Source of the DNA: Cycas panzhihuaensis
Lineage: Eukaryota > Cycadophyta
DNA length: 64,000 nucleotides
Direction: 5' to 3'
NCBI GenBank assembly: GCA_023213395.1
Contig: CM041465.1
Location: 196,733,741 to 196,797,740 of the forward strand
The notes beneath the pieces are model-generated. The model searched no databases. It saw only the letters and a program-made list of their open reading frames with translations, and had not been told where the DNA came from. The position numbers and the translations under genes are program-made. Position 1 is the first letter of the stretch. Each line of letters starts with the position of its first letter. Of the stretch, positions 11,401 through 25,019 are shown in pieces.

Positions 11401-12947
11401 ATTAAGTAGAAAGAGTTTGCTAGAGAGATATCTAGTCAAGACCACTTGATTAGTTTGAAGGTGAATGATCTGGAGAGTTTGGTCATTTGCGGTTACACTT
11501 AAATTAAATCCATGAGAGACAATTATAAATAAGGAAATTAGGTTTTGTTTGAGATTAAGTATGTATATGACATCAAGCAATATAAAATCTTTTAAGCTTG
11601 GGAGTTTTAGGCGAATGTTAACAATTCTTTCAATAGGTTGTTGTGATTTATCAGCTATGTAAATAACTCCTTGAACATTTAAGTCAAATGTTTGATATAG
11701 ACTACAATTGCATGTCATATACGAGTTGCTCCTATGTCAATGATCCACTATCCATCAATTGAAGCCACACTATTTACAATTCCAATAAGGCTTAGCATTG
11801 GTGAAGGGAATTCACAAGTGATATATCCACATCGAGCTTCAAAGTATCTCTTTGGTTGGTTAATGACATTTGCTACTAAAGATCCCTTAATTCTTTGAAA
11901 GTGTACATGTACGAAACCTACACCACTAAAGGATTCTTCATAAGTTTCTTCAACATTGTGAGCTCTATGTTTTAGTTGGAACTTGGCCAACTTATAAGTG
12001 GTAATTCTGTTATCTTTTGCTAAGTGTCCTTTACGGTTACATCGATCACACATAATAGTTTGATTGTCAGTCCCTGAAGAGGTACTAGTTTGTCTTAATT
12101 ATATTGCTCTTTGTTGAGGTGGGCCTTGGCCTTGAGATTGTCGAGGTTGTAACTAAGGGTTTGGTTGACCTTGTGGATGATTTTCCATGTTTCTTCCCCT
12201 TCCTCTTGCTCAGTTATTTCCTCTACTATGTGAGGGATCTTGATGTTTTGTGTAGCAAGCTTCTTCTTCCACCTCAAAGGTTGCATTTGGAAGAGAGTCA
12301 GAGGCTATAAAGATGGTATCAAAGATCTTGTCAAATTCTATAAACTTCTCGATAAGTGCTTCAAAGTTGAATATCTTCAATGTTCCACTAGATTGAAGAC
12401 TCCCAAGCAAGTTTTTATAATCAGGGACATGTAGACATGATTTAATAAAGAATACCCAAGTGATACATTGGGTCTTAAAATCTTTATCAATTGCTTGTTT
12501 TATTAGTCAAAGGAGATTTATTGTCTCATGAGCTCATCTCTTCTGCATTTTTTGTTTGTTCATTTTCAAAATAAGATGAACAAATTCTAAATCTAACTTA
12601 GTATCAAAGTTCTTCTTGAGTACTTTAAGGACCTTCCAGGCTATATCATATTGCTCTTCATTAATCAAGTTCTATAAAGAGTGATCAATAACTGACAGAA
12701 TTCCTATATGAATCTTTTCATCATTTATCTCCCATTTTAATTTGGCTATGACATCTGTAGGAGCTATTAGGGTGGATCCACTAAAAGCATGTGTTATAGT
12801 TGTTGGAGGTATGATGGGTGTAGGCTACAAGTGGGCTCTCTAAAGGTCTTCATACTTTGCAAAATTTTTAACTCCAGTATATCACAAATCCTAATTTTCA
12901 TTACCTTCCAATATGTAGTTGAGATTCTGCTTGAATTGAGATGATAT
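8470..12947 (-). pseudogene. D1 gag-pol polyprotein, decayed
   Basis: This is a copia polyprotein on the minus strand. Gag starts at the codon matching the D2 and B start (MSSQFKQ), here ATA instead of ATG at 12945-12947. A CCHC knuckle CDRCNRKGHLAKDNR (near 12010-12053) has Asn in place of the last Cys. The protease-like WIIDIGAT lies near 11740. Pre-integrase/zinc-finger and integrase core follow at 11718-10700 (LYYISFINDF). An RT with FMDDML lies near 9410, and RNase H runs to a TAA at 8470-8472. Frame changes and stops break it throughout. The length matches the roughly 4.5 kb of D2 and B, so no large deletion is present. Confidence 0.9.
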
Positions 12948-14904
12948 AGTGATGATGAAGAAGTAGAAGATATAATAGAAGTATATGCCACTGACACATG
13001 TGGCTAGTACACCTGGCGTAGTAGGGATGCAGAAATGAATGATATAATGAGAAGCAAGTAATAATTTAGTATTTTTTAACAACTATGAAAAAATGAGTAT
13101 AAGTAATGATACAAGAATAAGGCCTATTGTAGAGCTGGCAAAGAGTGGTGATGTAACATGCCACTAACCTCTAAATTATTTCCATATGTAGGTGAGGTTT
13201 CAATATCTAAGGCTTCTAGTATATGATTAGGGCCTTCACTTGTGATACCCACACCTAGGCTTGGTGATGAAATCTAAGTTACAGTAGAGCCGAGGTACTC
13301 TCAGTTCTCACCCAGTCCACTAGTGATCAGCTATATAGTTCCTATTAAGAGTTAAATGGTATGTGAATATACCACAACTATGACAAATATTGGACTAGAT
13401 TAATTTTAATCTTACATTAAAGTTTTCAGTTTTCCTAGGTGGCTATTAGGATTATCCCTGATTGGAGGTTGTAGGTATGGCTAACTTGTCCCTCTACTAC
13501 TATTTTGGTTAAGACCAGACCCAGTGTAAAACTCACACCTCCCCTAGGGCCTAGACTTCGGCTAACTATGGTCTATTTCAACTAAGGTGAGTGTGCGTAC
13601 AAGTCAAAAACCGGTGGTATAAATTGTGTGGATGATATTCCTTTTAGGAATAATGTAAGTTATTTCTAAATAACTAAAAACTGAAATGGAAAGTTGCCAA
13701 ATATATGCTTACTTGTCTTTAATGCTTGCTTTGTTATTGTTGCTACTTTTGTGATGCTTTATGCTATGTGTACAAATAGAAAAAAGCATATTAGATTTAG
13801 TTGGAGAATCAGATATTGCTTCTAATCTAAGGTTTCCCTTGCTTTAGTATAATATTTCTAAATATATTTTTATAAATTTTAATACAAAAGCCATAATAGG
13901 CTAAAAATTAAATCAACTTGCTACTAAAATGTTGATTTTTCTAAATCTATATGCATGTTATTTTTCTCTATTTTATGATTTTTTTCACAAAATTTATAAA
14001 TAATCGTATATAGGCAAAATTTTCTTAAAATTATAAATATGAAGACCTAAATGATAGAATTTAAGTTTATGGAATAAGGAAAAAGTGTTCAGAATATCAT
14101 TTTCAATATAATAGTGAAGTTAGATTTTTAAAAAGGTATAAAAAAGTTTTACCTAGAAAAACACAGAAGTATAATCTTATCATATCCACTATCTCATAAT
14201 CTAAAATTCAATATGTCAAAAGTTATATATTGACACGTACATCAATTTTCCCTTCTACACCATCTCTAAAATCAACCAAAAATTTATCTGAAATACCCTA
14301 GCAATGTCCTTTGTGGGGTTTAGTAGGCAAATTTAACATCCGTGAGAAAACTACATAGATCTCACTAACCAATTGATGAAATTTGATAAGATTTATCTTA
14401 AAATAATCTTAATACATAAATATACTATATTCCTTTAAAAAAACCTTTAGATTTTTAGCTTTTGATTAAAGTACTTCATTGAGAAATATGTCTTAAGTTA
14501 CTTATCTACAAATTTTACCATTTTATTTCAGCTAAAACTTATTATTGTATGCTAAATCTGAAGTTACTCTAGAAGTTGAAAGTGATCCTCTTAACAAGGT
14601 GACCCTACATACCAAATTTTATCAAAATCTGAGATGGTCAACTTTTTGATAAAATTTTAGGCCTTTAATGCTTCCGAGACTGTTCTAGCAACCAAACGGC
14701 TTCAAAAACCTATCTTTTTCACCTCTAAAAATCTACACATATATAGAAAGTAGCAACATATAAAGTAATATAATTTTAAGCTCTCAAAATATTAAAAATA
14801 ATGAGTGCACTCTCAATACTTCACATTAAAGGTAAAGGAGAGGCAAAATGACTCCATGCAAGTGGAATGGAGTGAATAGATCCCCTTCTAACTCTGATAC
14901 CACA
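12948..14904 (-). other. D1 leader, nearly 2 kb, with PBS
   Basis: This noncoding segment between the LTR and gag is colinear, in reverse, with the D2 leader (36583-38513). The gag-proximal part is shared with the B leader (58440-58800). It holds the PBS ctctgatacca at 14892-14902. Nearly 2 kb is long for a copia leader. No conserved ORF is visible. Confidence 0.8.
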
Positions 14905-15215
14905 TGAAAGAAGAATGGATCTAGGGAATAAATCACTCACATGCACACAATGGCAATAGAGAATGAAAAATAGATAGAATAAAATATAAGAGCAAACTTG
15001 GACGTGAGAATGAATAATGACTCCCTCCTTGAGATTTCACCTTTTATTATTGAGGGTGAGCATTAGGGTTAGGATTTTTCTACCTAATAACATAAACCTG
15101 AAATTACATCTAAATGCATTTTATATGCATTTCACTAAGAGACTAATGCTAACAATATATCCTAAAGTTACTTAATTAATCTACACAAATGATCTTGATA
15201 TATTAACCTCTTTCA
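14905..15215 (-). repeat. D1 5' LTR (311 bp)
   Basis: It begins TGAAAGAAGAATGGATC and ends ATTAACCTCTTTCA, matching the 3' LTR at 7711. The PBS is two bases to its left and the right TSD tccat to its right. It would contain the element's promoter in U3, read on the minus strand. Confidence 0.92.
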
Positions 15216-18200
15216 TCCATGCCTAAAAATTAATGGAAAAGTCTATGATCTACCATCTTAAAATTTCTCTTAAGATCATCCTAGAGAACTTGTATCATCT
15301 TAGTGTTATTTCCAGTGATCACTAAGTTATCAACATATAATATAACAAAGACAACATGGTTATCACAAATATTTATATATAAATTAAGGTCTAATAAAAA
15401 TTAATGATATCTATGTCTCTAAAAATAATTATCAATTTTTTAGTACCATACTCTTGGTGCATGTTTAAGTCTATGCAATACCTTTTTAAAGTGGCAAACC
15501 AAGTGTTCTTTCTTATATAAAATATAACTAGGAGGTTGTTCCAAATAGACCTCATCTTCAAGATCAACATTTAGAAAAGTACTTTTTATATCTATTTGGT
15601 ATATTAGCCACTTTCATTAAGTAACTAAGGTTAATATTAATCTAATGATATTCATATTTACCACAGGTGTATAAGTACAGAGGTCTTCTCATAATTAATG
15701 CCTTTTTTTTATTTAAATCCCTTGGTAATAAATCAAGCCTTATGATACTCAATTGATCCATTAAATTGGCATTCAGTTTTGTACGCCTACTTGTAGCTTA
15801 TCATCTATCTAACCTTAGGTAATTATACTAAATTCTATATTTTATTCTTTTTAATAGAATGAATTTCTTCATCTATTATAGCTTTTTACTATTTATTTTT
15901 ATATGCCTCATCAACATAAAGCACTTCATCCATAAGTACATAATTAACAAAATGTTATCTCATTTTGATTAATATTTTCCTTCAATCACTTCATTATCCT
16001 ATATTGTTTGAGTGAACCATTTAGGTAACTTTTTCAATGCTAAAGTAGTAACATTAATATTCTAGGCTCGAAGTGGTTAGTCAACAGAAGGACTACTAGG
16101 ATCAAGAGGAGTTGATGATGATGGAGCAAATGTTGACAAAGAAGCAACAAGAGCAAATGAAGAATATGGTGTTGAAGATTATAAAGGAAGGAAGTCTTTA
16201 ATAATCTATTTGTCTTTATTAAGAGGAAGATGGATGGATGTTGGTTCCATCTCCTCATTATGCTCAATAAAGATGACATCTCTCACTATACACATTCTCT
16301 TTGTAATAAGATCATACACTTTATATATTTTGTTGCTAATAATGTAACCAATAAAAATATATTTTAGACTTTTATCATTTAATTTCTTCCTTCATTATTG
16401 GGGAATGTGCATATATACAATGTACCTAAAAGAATGTAAATGGCTCACAGTTAGCTTTTTGTCATTACAAGCCTCCTCTGGTGTTATCTTAGTAACTATA
16501 GTAGTAAAACTCCTATTAGTGACATAAGTTATTATATGAAATGCTTATGCCCAATAAGAAAGTGGAAGCCCCTTTGTATGCATTATAGCTTTGGCTTTAT
16601 TTGCCAAAGTCCTATTCATCCTCCCAACTACTATATTTTATTAAGGTGTGTATAGAGCAGTGAGCTACCTTTTAATCCCATTATCTTTGTAGAACTAGTT
16701 AATCTCCATTAAGGCAAATTCACTGCTATTGTTAAATCATAATATTTTGATAAGCAAATATAATTCTTTTTCCATAACAAGTTTAAATTATTAGAATTTA
16801 TCCAAAGCCTCTAATTTGTGTTTAATAAAATAAACCCAAATCTTGTATAAAAAATCATCAATAAAAATAATATAGTACAAAATTCCTCCAAGAGATGGTG
16901 TGGACGTGGTTCCATATAAATTAGTATGAATCAACTCTAATGGTTGAGATACATACCGTGCTTTGCCTTTAAGAAAATGCTCACAATGTTGTTTTCTTAT
17001 TATACAAGCTTCACAAAGACATTTTTGTGTTAAAATCTTTGGAAACTCAAATACCATACTTTTACTAAACATTATTTTGACATTTTCTAAGCTCAAGTGA
17101 CCTATTATATTGTGTCAAAGTTATTCTTTGGTTAGTGACTGAAATATATAAATTGGTGAAGTATCAAGTATAATGTTTAAAGCATCCAATTTGTAAAATC
17201 TACAGTCTTCATGACAAATGGTAATCAATGGATTGTTCTTCTTACTAATAGTGCATTTTCTACCTTTAAATAAAATACACATCTATTACCTATACAACTA
17301 GCTAATATATAGTAGACTTTTGTGCATTAAAGGCACTAAATAAGCATCACCTATGGAAAATATTGAAATAGGGCGATCTGGTAAGTGAAAAAAGGTAATT
17401 TTGCCTACTTTAGATATCTATACAATCTCATTATTATTAAAGGTGATTGTTTGCTTTTTTCTTCTTTAATATCATAGAGAAAATCCTCATCTTTAGTCAT
17501 ATGATAGGATGCTCCTTAATCAATGATCCATGTGTTATCACTATTTGTAGTATGATAGGCACAAAGTAATTTGTCATCATCATTAATAAACTAATTAGTG
17601 TGTTATTAATTATCACCTCTAAATACCACTCTTCCTTTGTGACCTCCTCGAAATCTACCTCAATTTGTTCTATAAGAGAGTTGTTATTACTACTATTGTT
17701 GTAGTCTCTATTATTACTATTATAGTTGGTGTTATTGCTACATGTTGAATTGACACTCTAATATTCTGGTTGAATGTGGCCCTTTCTATAAATTGTTAAT
17801 ATTCAATTTTCTAAATTGTTTATTAAAGTTTTGCTTGGGTGTTTGTTTACCCTTGTACTTGGCTATGAAGGCTCCTGAAGTAGATGTTGCACCCTAACAA
17901 GAGTAGATTTATTTTTCTCATAGTAAAAGACTTTTAAGTTGATTGAAAATCATTATGCCAAGTGTGCCTCCTCATGTGATTAAAAAAATAGAGTCATACT
18001 CCCATAGAAATATATGAATCATGACAGTAACAAGTTATTTATTTAAAACTAATTTTTCTAATATGGTTAGTTTGTTATTGACCTTTTTAATATAGGATAA
18101 AAATGCCATCATAGTCTCAACAAATCTCAAAGTAAATAATTTTGCTTTAGTCATTACAATGTGAGTATCATCTCATATTCCATACAAAGTAATCAAAGTA

Positions 18201-18508
18201 TTCTAAGTTTCTTTAGAAGTAAAAGCATTTACAATATTTTGATAAATAGTATTATTAACAAATATATATATAAATACTAAGGCTATCATTCTTAGCTTAC
18301 TAAGTAGCAAAAAAAATAAGATCAAGATAAATAATTAGAGTATCATCAATTGGACTTTTAATAAAAATAGGTTGGAAATTTTTTCTAGATATATAAGCCT
18401 AAAATTCATTCATAATAAGTAAATTTTTTACTTGTTTTTTTAATTCTTAAAATTATCTTGTCATATTAACTTAATGTGACTTACTTTAAGCATGTTTAGT
18501 GCTGCCAT
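15216..18508 (-). pseudogene. Element E gag, integrase and RT (5' piece)
   Basis: This minus-strand copia polyprotein runs from a possible ATG at 18506-18508 (MAALNML). A UBN2-type gag region lies at about 18450-17850, protease and pre-integrase at about 17550-17150, and integrase zinc motif and core at about 17096-16600 (CLCEACIIRKQHCEHF and YYIIFIDDFLYKIW are readable). A linker follows, then RT at about 15900-15216 with a YVDN/D-like catalytic loop near 15320-15345. The reading frame is broken repeatedly. It resumes at 7710 beyond D1, in the 3' end of RT. Confidence 0.8.
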
Positions 18509-20369
18509 TATATTCAAGTTATTTTTAAAAATACTCTTGTAACTAAAAAATGACTTGAAGACTTAAGGCTTTTACCACTTAAGTTCCACTCACAAATACA
18601 CTAATAACCCTAATCTTATAAGAAAAATCTAATAATTAAATAGTAAAATTTGAGAAATAGAGGGCTAGGCAATGAATTAGTCTAACCTTAATCCTTCTAA
18701 TAAATCCAATAGTTGGACAAGATCAAGTTTAGAACAAGTGAGCTAGAGTTGATTTACACAGATGTACAATTCTTTCCCTAAATTTCATGCAATGCTAATA
18801 ATACTCTTTTTGAATATCCTTTCCTCTAAAAAATCTCAATTTTTTTGCACTAGCTATATGGTTTATTCGTTCCCTAAGAAATACACCAAACTTGAGATAT
18901 AAAGGCAAGGTTTTAACATTTCTTAGGCTTATTCAACAAAGATTTTAAATAATCTTTTAAGTAATTAAGTGAAATAAAATCAATTACTTAAGAGTATAAT
19001 AATGTTGTTTTACAACTTGCTTGAAAACTTAATACAAAATGCTTAAACTTTAAGTGTAAATAAAGAGAGTACTAAAACTTGAAAAATGTACAAAGTACTA
19101 AATGAAGAGATCTTACTTCCTCATTATACTTGAAGCAGATTCAGTTTTCAAGTACAAAAATAACCACTTAATACCAAATTTAATCAGATGTTCCAAGTAA
19201 TCATGCCATCAAAATAATGTTAGGACTTTAAATAGTCCTAACCTGCACCAAAATAAGTGATTTTTATATTAAAAAAGAGTAAAATTTAGCTCATTTTTAT
19301 TACTAGGATTAAAAGGAGATATTGCAAGGACCCTTAAAATTAATTGTATAATGTAATTTTTTTATTAAAAAATATAAAAACAAGTTAAATTATTGATTTT
19401 TGAATTGGAAAACACACTTACATTTTTTTTATATGTTAACAAACTAAAAAAATAATTTAAAAAGTAAAATTTTGACTTTAAAACGATGAAATATGATGAA
19501 AAAATACTTTCAAAATAAACTTTAGAAAAGGCACCCTTTTATTAAAAAAGGAATATACTAGAATATAACAAATGATATATAGTAAAGTTTATTTTTACAA
19601 AGTTGAAAGATGAATTTTTTTTACCAAATCAAATTTGGCAGTTGTGGCATAAATTGAATCACTCAGGTGGATAAATCTCGTAAACAGAGCATTTGTTCCT
19701 CATGAAATTTCAAAGGAGTCTTCATCAGGGTTTAGCAAAGGAATAGCTCAAATTTAATGCTATGTATAGTGAGTTACAAATGAATGAGCAGTTTGGAAGG
19801 GTGCACAAATAATTGAGCACCAAACAAATTTCACAAGTGGAATTAATCACTAGAACAAGGTTCATCAAGGCTAAAGACATGCAAAGAGCCTCAGGACAAG
19901 CCAACAGAGAGTAATCAGTGAAAAATAAATATTTTTCTTCTAAAAAATTTACCCAGGGTTTGAGAATCTGCCCAACACTTATCAGGAGTTGTTAACTATA
20001 ATATCTAACTGAAAAGAGCAAGGTGGAGTGATTATATAATTAGTAAAGTGTTGACCACTATAAGAACCTATAGTTTTGATAGAAAAAACCCTATAAAATA
20101 ATTTTTATTTATAGGAAAAGTGAAGAAAATAATAATTTCAACATGATTTCTTTGTTGTAAATATAAATTAAGCCTTAAAAAAATCCAAAAAATGATTTCA
20201 AAGATTTCTCGTATGTAAAAATATTAAAATAATAAAAATCTGCAAAAAATAAAGCCATATTTGGCCTTGGATTGCCTTCAAAGAGTGAAGGTCATCACCA
20301 AGGGTTTGGTACCACTTCCTTAAGCTTTTGAGCAGCAAATAATCCTCTCCAATCTACTTTGATACTAAA
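18509..20369 (-). other. Element E leader
   Basis: An AT-rich noncoding leader of about 1.86 kb lies between gag and the 5' LTR. Its far end reads 'ctttgatactaaa' (20358-20370), a PBS with one substitution in the TGGTATC core. Patches match the F leader (2777-4224). No coding signal is visible. Confidence 0.65.
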
Positions 20370-20914
20370 TGTTGAGTTGAGCATTTAATTCTAACATGAA
20401 ATAATAAAGGTGGCACATATTCCAATACCACAAAATGGCTTAGGATCTCTTGGAGAGGGAGTATGCTAAGAGACTAAGATGATTAGCACCACATCAATCA
20501 CAAGTACTATGAGAATAAGCAACTAAGTAAGCATAAACTCCAGCACATGAAAGATTAAAAAAATTGAGAAGTAGGAAATATTCTTATCTCCAATAACAAG
20601 ATTAACTTATACAATACCTCACATTCATATTAGCCTACCCTATATGAGAAATGGATTCATTATATAGAGGAGGAAGAGACAATTTATGGGGTTACATATT
20701 TGACACTTATCAAATATGCACATCATAAGCTATATATACTCATATATGCAAATGTGCATAAGGGGTGCATTGACCGACAAGTCACAACATTACATAACTA
20801 AAAGGAATGTGGGTTTATACTTTAGCATATTAGGCGATAAAACATCCTTACATAAAGTACATTATATTATAATATGAAGTACATTACTTAACATTTAAAC
20901 ATAAAAGTCTAACA
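20370..20914 (-). repeat. Element E 5' LTR (545 bp)
   Basis: It begins TGTTGAGTTGAGCATTTAA and ends AAAAGTCTAACA. It is the partner of 6297-6861, differing by substitutions and small indels. The PBS on its left gives minus-strand orientation. Confidence 0.8.
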
Positions 20915-21350
20915 TCAATTTCAATTATATAATCTCTTTCAAGATCCACAGGACCCGCCCTAACATCACTAGAAGATGTTAATTACACATAACCTCTCAT
21001 AAGTACTCCTAATAGGATAAAAAGGTTTTAAGTTGACTCATCATACTACACTAATATCCTTGACGCATATTTAAGTAGTTTACTCCCTATCTTTAAATCC
21101 ATCTAGAATGTTTAGGAAGAGTGTATGTGTTAAAATATTAATGTTCTATTCTATATTTTACTTTGGGGGTCTGTTATGTGAAATTAAAGATTATGTGTCA
21201 TACCCCCTCTTTTGTTTAAAATAGACACTGGTATACATGTATTGGGCCTCTCTGGTAAATTAAATATGTTTATATAAAAGAGAAACTCTAATTTAGTAAT
21301 TAATGAAGATCATTTTCCTTTCACATTCTTTTTTTTTTTTAATATAATAT
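20915..21350. other. Unassigned sequence between E and D3
   Basis: No ORF, LTR or repeat partner was found in the window. A T-rich run (about 21325-21341) directly precedes the D3 LTR. Confidence 0.4.
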
Positions 21351-21661
21351 TGAAGGAATGATGGATCTAGGGAATAAATCACTCACATGCATAAATGGCA
21401 ATGGAGAATGAAAAAGAAATGAAACAAGATATAAGAGCAAAACTTAGAGGTGAGAATGAATAATGACTCTCTCCTTGAGATTTTATCTTTTATTATTGAG
21501 GGTGAGCAGTAGGTTTAGGACTTTCCCACTTAATGATATGAACCTGAAATTATATATAAATACACATAAAGTGCATTTCACTAAGAGACTAATGCTAATA
21601 ATATATCCTAAGGTCACTTAATTAATCTGTAAAAAAGACCTTGATACATTAACCTCTTTCA
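21351..21661 (-). repeat. D3 3' LTR (311 bp)
   Basis: It begins TGAAGGAATGATGGATC and ends ACCTCTTTCA, a clear copy of the D1/D2 LTR. The minus-strand PPT follows (atcccttctttaatggtggg on +, 21662-21681). There is no second LTR, because the 5' half of D3 is missing. Confidence 0.9.
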
Positions 21662-24600
21662 ATCCCTTCTTTAATGGTGGGAGGTCATTTTGAGAAAATC
21701 TATTTTATAAGGTCTTCATTTGAGCCTCATTATTATATTGAAATTCTAAATGACACTTTTGTGGGAAAACCCTTAGGGAGAATAAAAACCCATAGACTTT
21801 CTAAGATCCATAGCCCCTTTAATAAGTTAAAATAGCTAAGGTGACTCTTTGATATAGCCTGATAGCTAAGCAGATTAAATGTTCAGCTTAATTTATTAAG
21901 TCTTCATATACAGTTTGGTCATCCCTTATGCCATTTCAAGTTTTCACTGATTCTGATTTTCTAAAACTAGTACAACTCTTATCCTTTCGTGCCTATATGG
22001 GGTTTTCACAAATAGGATAGAGCAGAGACTTACTCTTATTCTTCCATGCCCACAAGGGGTTTTTATGAATAGAATAGAGTACGATGATCATGTTGCCATC
22101 TTCTTTGATCAGTCAAAGATGGAGGTCGTACAGCCGAGCTACCTTCAAAATTATTCAAACTTCACCTTTTGAAATGGTTTGGTAAAGATATCAGCCACTT
22201 AATCTATTATGAGGTAGTATTCTAGTTGAATTGTACCATTATGAACAAGTTCTTTAATCCTGTGGATTTTTGTACTTATGTATTTGGTATGATCATGAAA
22301 TACAAGATTTTTTACCATGTGGATTACTGATTGATTATCTACACGAAGACCAGTAGGACTTGTTTAGGTAATATTCAATGTTTCCAATAATTTTCTAAGC
22401 CATATTATCTCCTTGTTGGTCTCAAAAATAATAATCTATTTAGCTTCAATAGTTGAATCAGCAATTATCTTCTATCATCTAGATCTCCATGACATTGGTG
22501 CTATTCCAAAAAATGTTACATACCTAAATATAGATCTTCTTATATCTTTATCTCCTGCAAAGTTTGAATCTATATATGTAGAAAGCTTAAATTCATTATT
22601 AAGTTCATATAACAAACCAAATTTGTTGGTTGTCTTTAGGTATTTTAACACTCAAACTACAACCTACCAGTGATTCTGCTTAGGATTTATTATGAATTAT
22701 GTAAGAATATTAATGGAGTGTGCAATATCTAGCCTTGTATTGGTAGTGTAGATGAGACTACCTATAAATTTCCTGTAGAGTGTTACATATGCCTCCTTAG
22801 TGTCACCATCGAGTGTGAGTTTTATATTAGGGTCCATAGGTAAAACCATTGGTCGAGCATCTTCTAACTGAAACTTGGTTAGAAGATCATTGATGTATTT
22901 TTCTTAAGAGAGAAAAAATTTTCCATTATTTTGTATTGCTTCAATTTTCAACTAATATTTCATCAAACTAAGGTTAGACAATTCGAATGTTTTGTGAAGG
23001 TCCTTTTTCAGTTGGCTTATTACCCGTTCACTATTACCCATTACTAGCATATCATCCACAAAGATTATGAGATAAGTGACTTTCTCCTTTTGACACTTGA
23101 TGAACAATGTTGCATCAACATCTTAGTAGTCACAAATTTCATATCTAAGTTACCTCATTCTTTTAAGGCTGTACAAGGACTTAATAAGCCTACAAACCTT
23201 ATGTTCTTGGCCTTCGATATCATATCCTTCTGGCTAAGCCATGTAAATTTTTTCTTCAAGATCTCCATTAAGAAACGTAGTCTTAATATCGAAATAGTGG
23301 ATTTTTTATCCATATTGAGTAACCAAGGCCATAAGAGTTCTAATTATAGGCCACTTGGTTGTAGGTATAAAGACTTTATCATAGTTGATGCCTTCCCTTT
23401 GTATGAATCCTTTATCTACTAACCTTACCTTTTGTTTTTTAATTATGCCATCTAATCTATATTTATTTTTCAACAAGCTCCTATATACCAATTTTTTATG
23501 AGAGATTCGTATTCTTTACTCATTGCATTTCTTCAAACTATATGTTTTACAACCTCCTAGTACGAGAGGGGCTCTTCATTAAGAGTAAGGTGCAGTTCTA
23601 CTAGTTCAATCTTAGTATATCATGATTCCTACATCCTTACTCTATGGGCACTTCAAATGCTAATTTTTCCCACCTCATCAGGTCACATGTCTTTACTAAG
23701 CTGGCGGGCTTCATGAGATCCTTAAGTTATGAATAAGGTCCTCATTTCCTCAACTTTTTAGTTCTCATCTTATTCATTAAAATCATCATTTTGTAAGAAG
23801 GATATTGATGCACCTGAGGAAGATAGTCCTTCTACCATTGTTTTACCTTTGTCAACTGACGGTGGAGAGGATGATTCTTCCATAATGGCTTTGCCTTTGT
23901 CAATTATGTTATCTTTAAAGGATGGTGATGGATGTGTACTCATCAGTTCAGAGTCATAACTTATATCCTCTAAGGCTATATTGTCAACTTCTAATATTTA
24001 CAATAATTTATGTTTGTCGCCCCTCCCCCACCCCCCAAAAAAAAAAATTAGAATCTAAACATCATACTTGATAACAATATTATAGCAGTGTAAGAGTATT
24101 TAGAGCCAATATAAGTAACTGATCCTCTATCTTTATAAAAATAACATCTCTGATAATGATGATTTTTCATTATGAAGGTATAAAGACCTTATACTCTTTC
24201 TTATTCATAGGGTATCCAACATGTCTTTACATACCCTTGGCTAGAGTTTATTTTTATCTACATCTAGAATTTGGGTGTGGCAAAAATTTTGAAGTAGTGA
24301 ACAATGAGGGCTTGTCCTGACCACTTTTCATTAGGTTATTGTCCTTCCTGTGATGGGCTAATAGCATTGATACAATAAATAGCTTTCCATATGGCTTTAG
24401 CACATAGGTAGGTAGGTACATTTTTGTATACTAACATAACTCAAGCCATATTCATGATTATCCTATTCATGCACTCAACAACTCCATTTTGTTGTGGGGT
24501 ACCTACTACTATTGTTTGATGTTTGACGCCATTGTCTCGAAGGTAACTTTCAAACTCAAGTAAGGTGTATTTGCGACTATTATCAATTCAAAGATATTTG

Positions 24601-25019
24601 AGTTGATAACCTGACTCTTTTTTAGTATGGGCTTTGAATTCTTTAAATACATGGAAGGCTTCATCTTTCTTGTGTAAAAAACCTACCCATACTTTTCTAA
24701 TGATATCATCAATGAAAGAGATGTAATATCAATTGCCCTTCAATGAAGGAATGGGCATTGGTCTACATAGATCAGAGTATACCAATTGTAATAGATGGTT
24801 CAAGTTTCACTGACTTTTAGGAAAGGGTTGTCGATGAGATTTGGTAATAATACAAGCTTCACATTTGAAGGGCTTGGAGGAGAACTTTGGAAGATTTGGA
24901 AGAGTGTTACAAAGATCTCTAAGTATAGTAATGTAAACATGGCCCATGCGAGTATGCCAAAGAGCTTCTGGTGACAACATTGGGTGGGTTAAGATAGAGT
25001 TGAATGTAAGTTCTTCATT
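21662..25019 (-). pseudogene. D3 pol remnant, 5' half deleted
   Basis: It holds the 3' UTR (to 22108), the RNase H stop TGA at 22109-22111, RNase H (22150-22700), RT (about 22900-23500, with a VDDM-type loop near 23050) and integrase core (about 24450-25019, minus). It parallels D1 8022 to about 11360, then ends abruptly after 'gtaagttcttcatt', where D1 continues into pre-integrase. Gag, protease, leader and 5' LTR are gone. A C-run next to an A-run (24020-24048) sits in the integrase-RT linker. A deletion or recombination fused it to element H at 25020. Confidence 0.85.

Larger units (their letters stand above)
7711..15215 (-). mobile_element. Complete copia element D1 nested in E
   Basis: A 7505-bp minus-strand Ty1/copia element with two 311-bp LTRs, a PPT, a decayed gag-pol frame, a leader of nearly 2 kb and a PBS. 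It is flanked by the direct repeat tccat at 7706-7710 and 15216-15220, a perfect 5-bp TSD. It lies in E at the RT/RNase H junction, so it is younger than E. It belongs to the same family as D2 (36272-43832) and D3 (21351-25019), and is more distantly related to B. Confidence 0.95.
6297..20914 (-). mobile_element. Copia element E, split by D1
   Basis: This is a minus-strand Ty1/copia element with 545-565-bp LTRs at both ends. A polypurine tract (cctcctccttaatg on +, 6864-6877) follows the left LTR and a decayed PBS precedes the right LTR. Without D1 (7711-15215 plus one TSD) it is about 7.1 kb, a normal copia length. Gag through RT lies at 15216-18508 and RNase H at 6862-7710. The flanks (ttaac left, tcaat right) do not form a clear TSD, which may reflect age or recombined ends. 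All domains are interrupted by stops. Confidence 0.85.

Noticed and set aside
24017-24048. C-run plus A-run as a possible transcript poly(A) or telomere-like signal
   Set aside because: It lies inside the D3 integrase-RT linker at the spot where D1 has a shorter C/T tract; simple slippage explains it.
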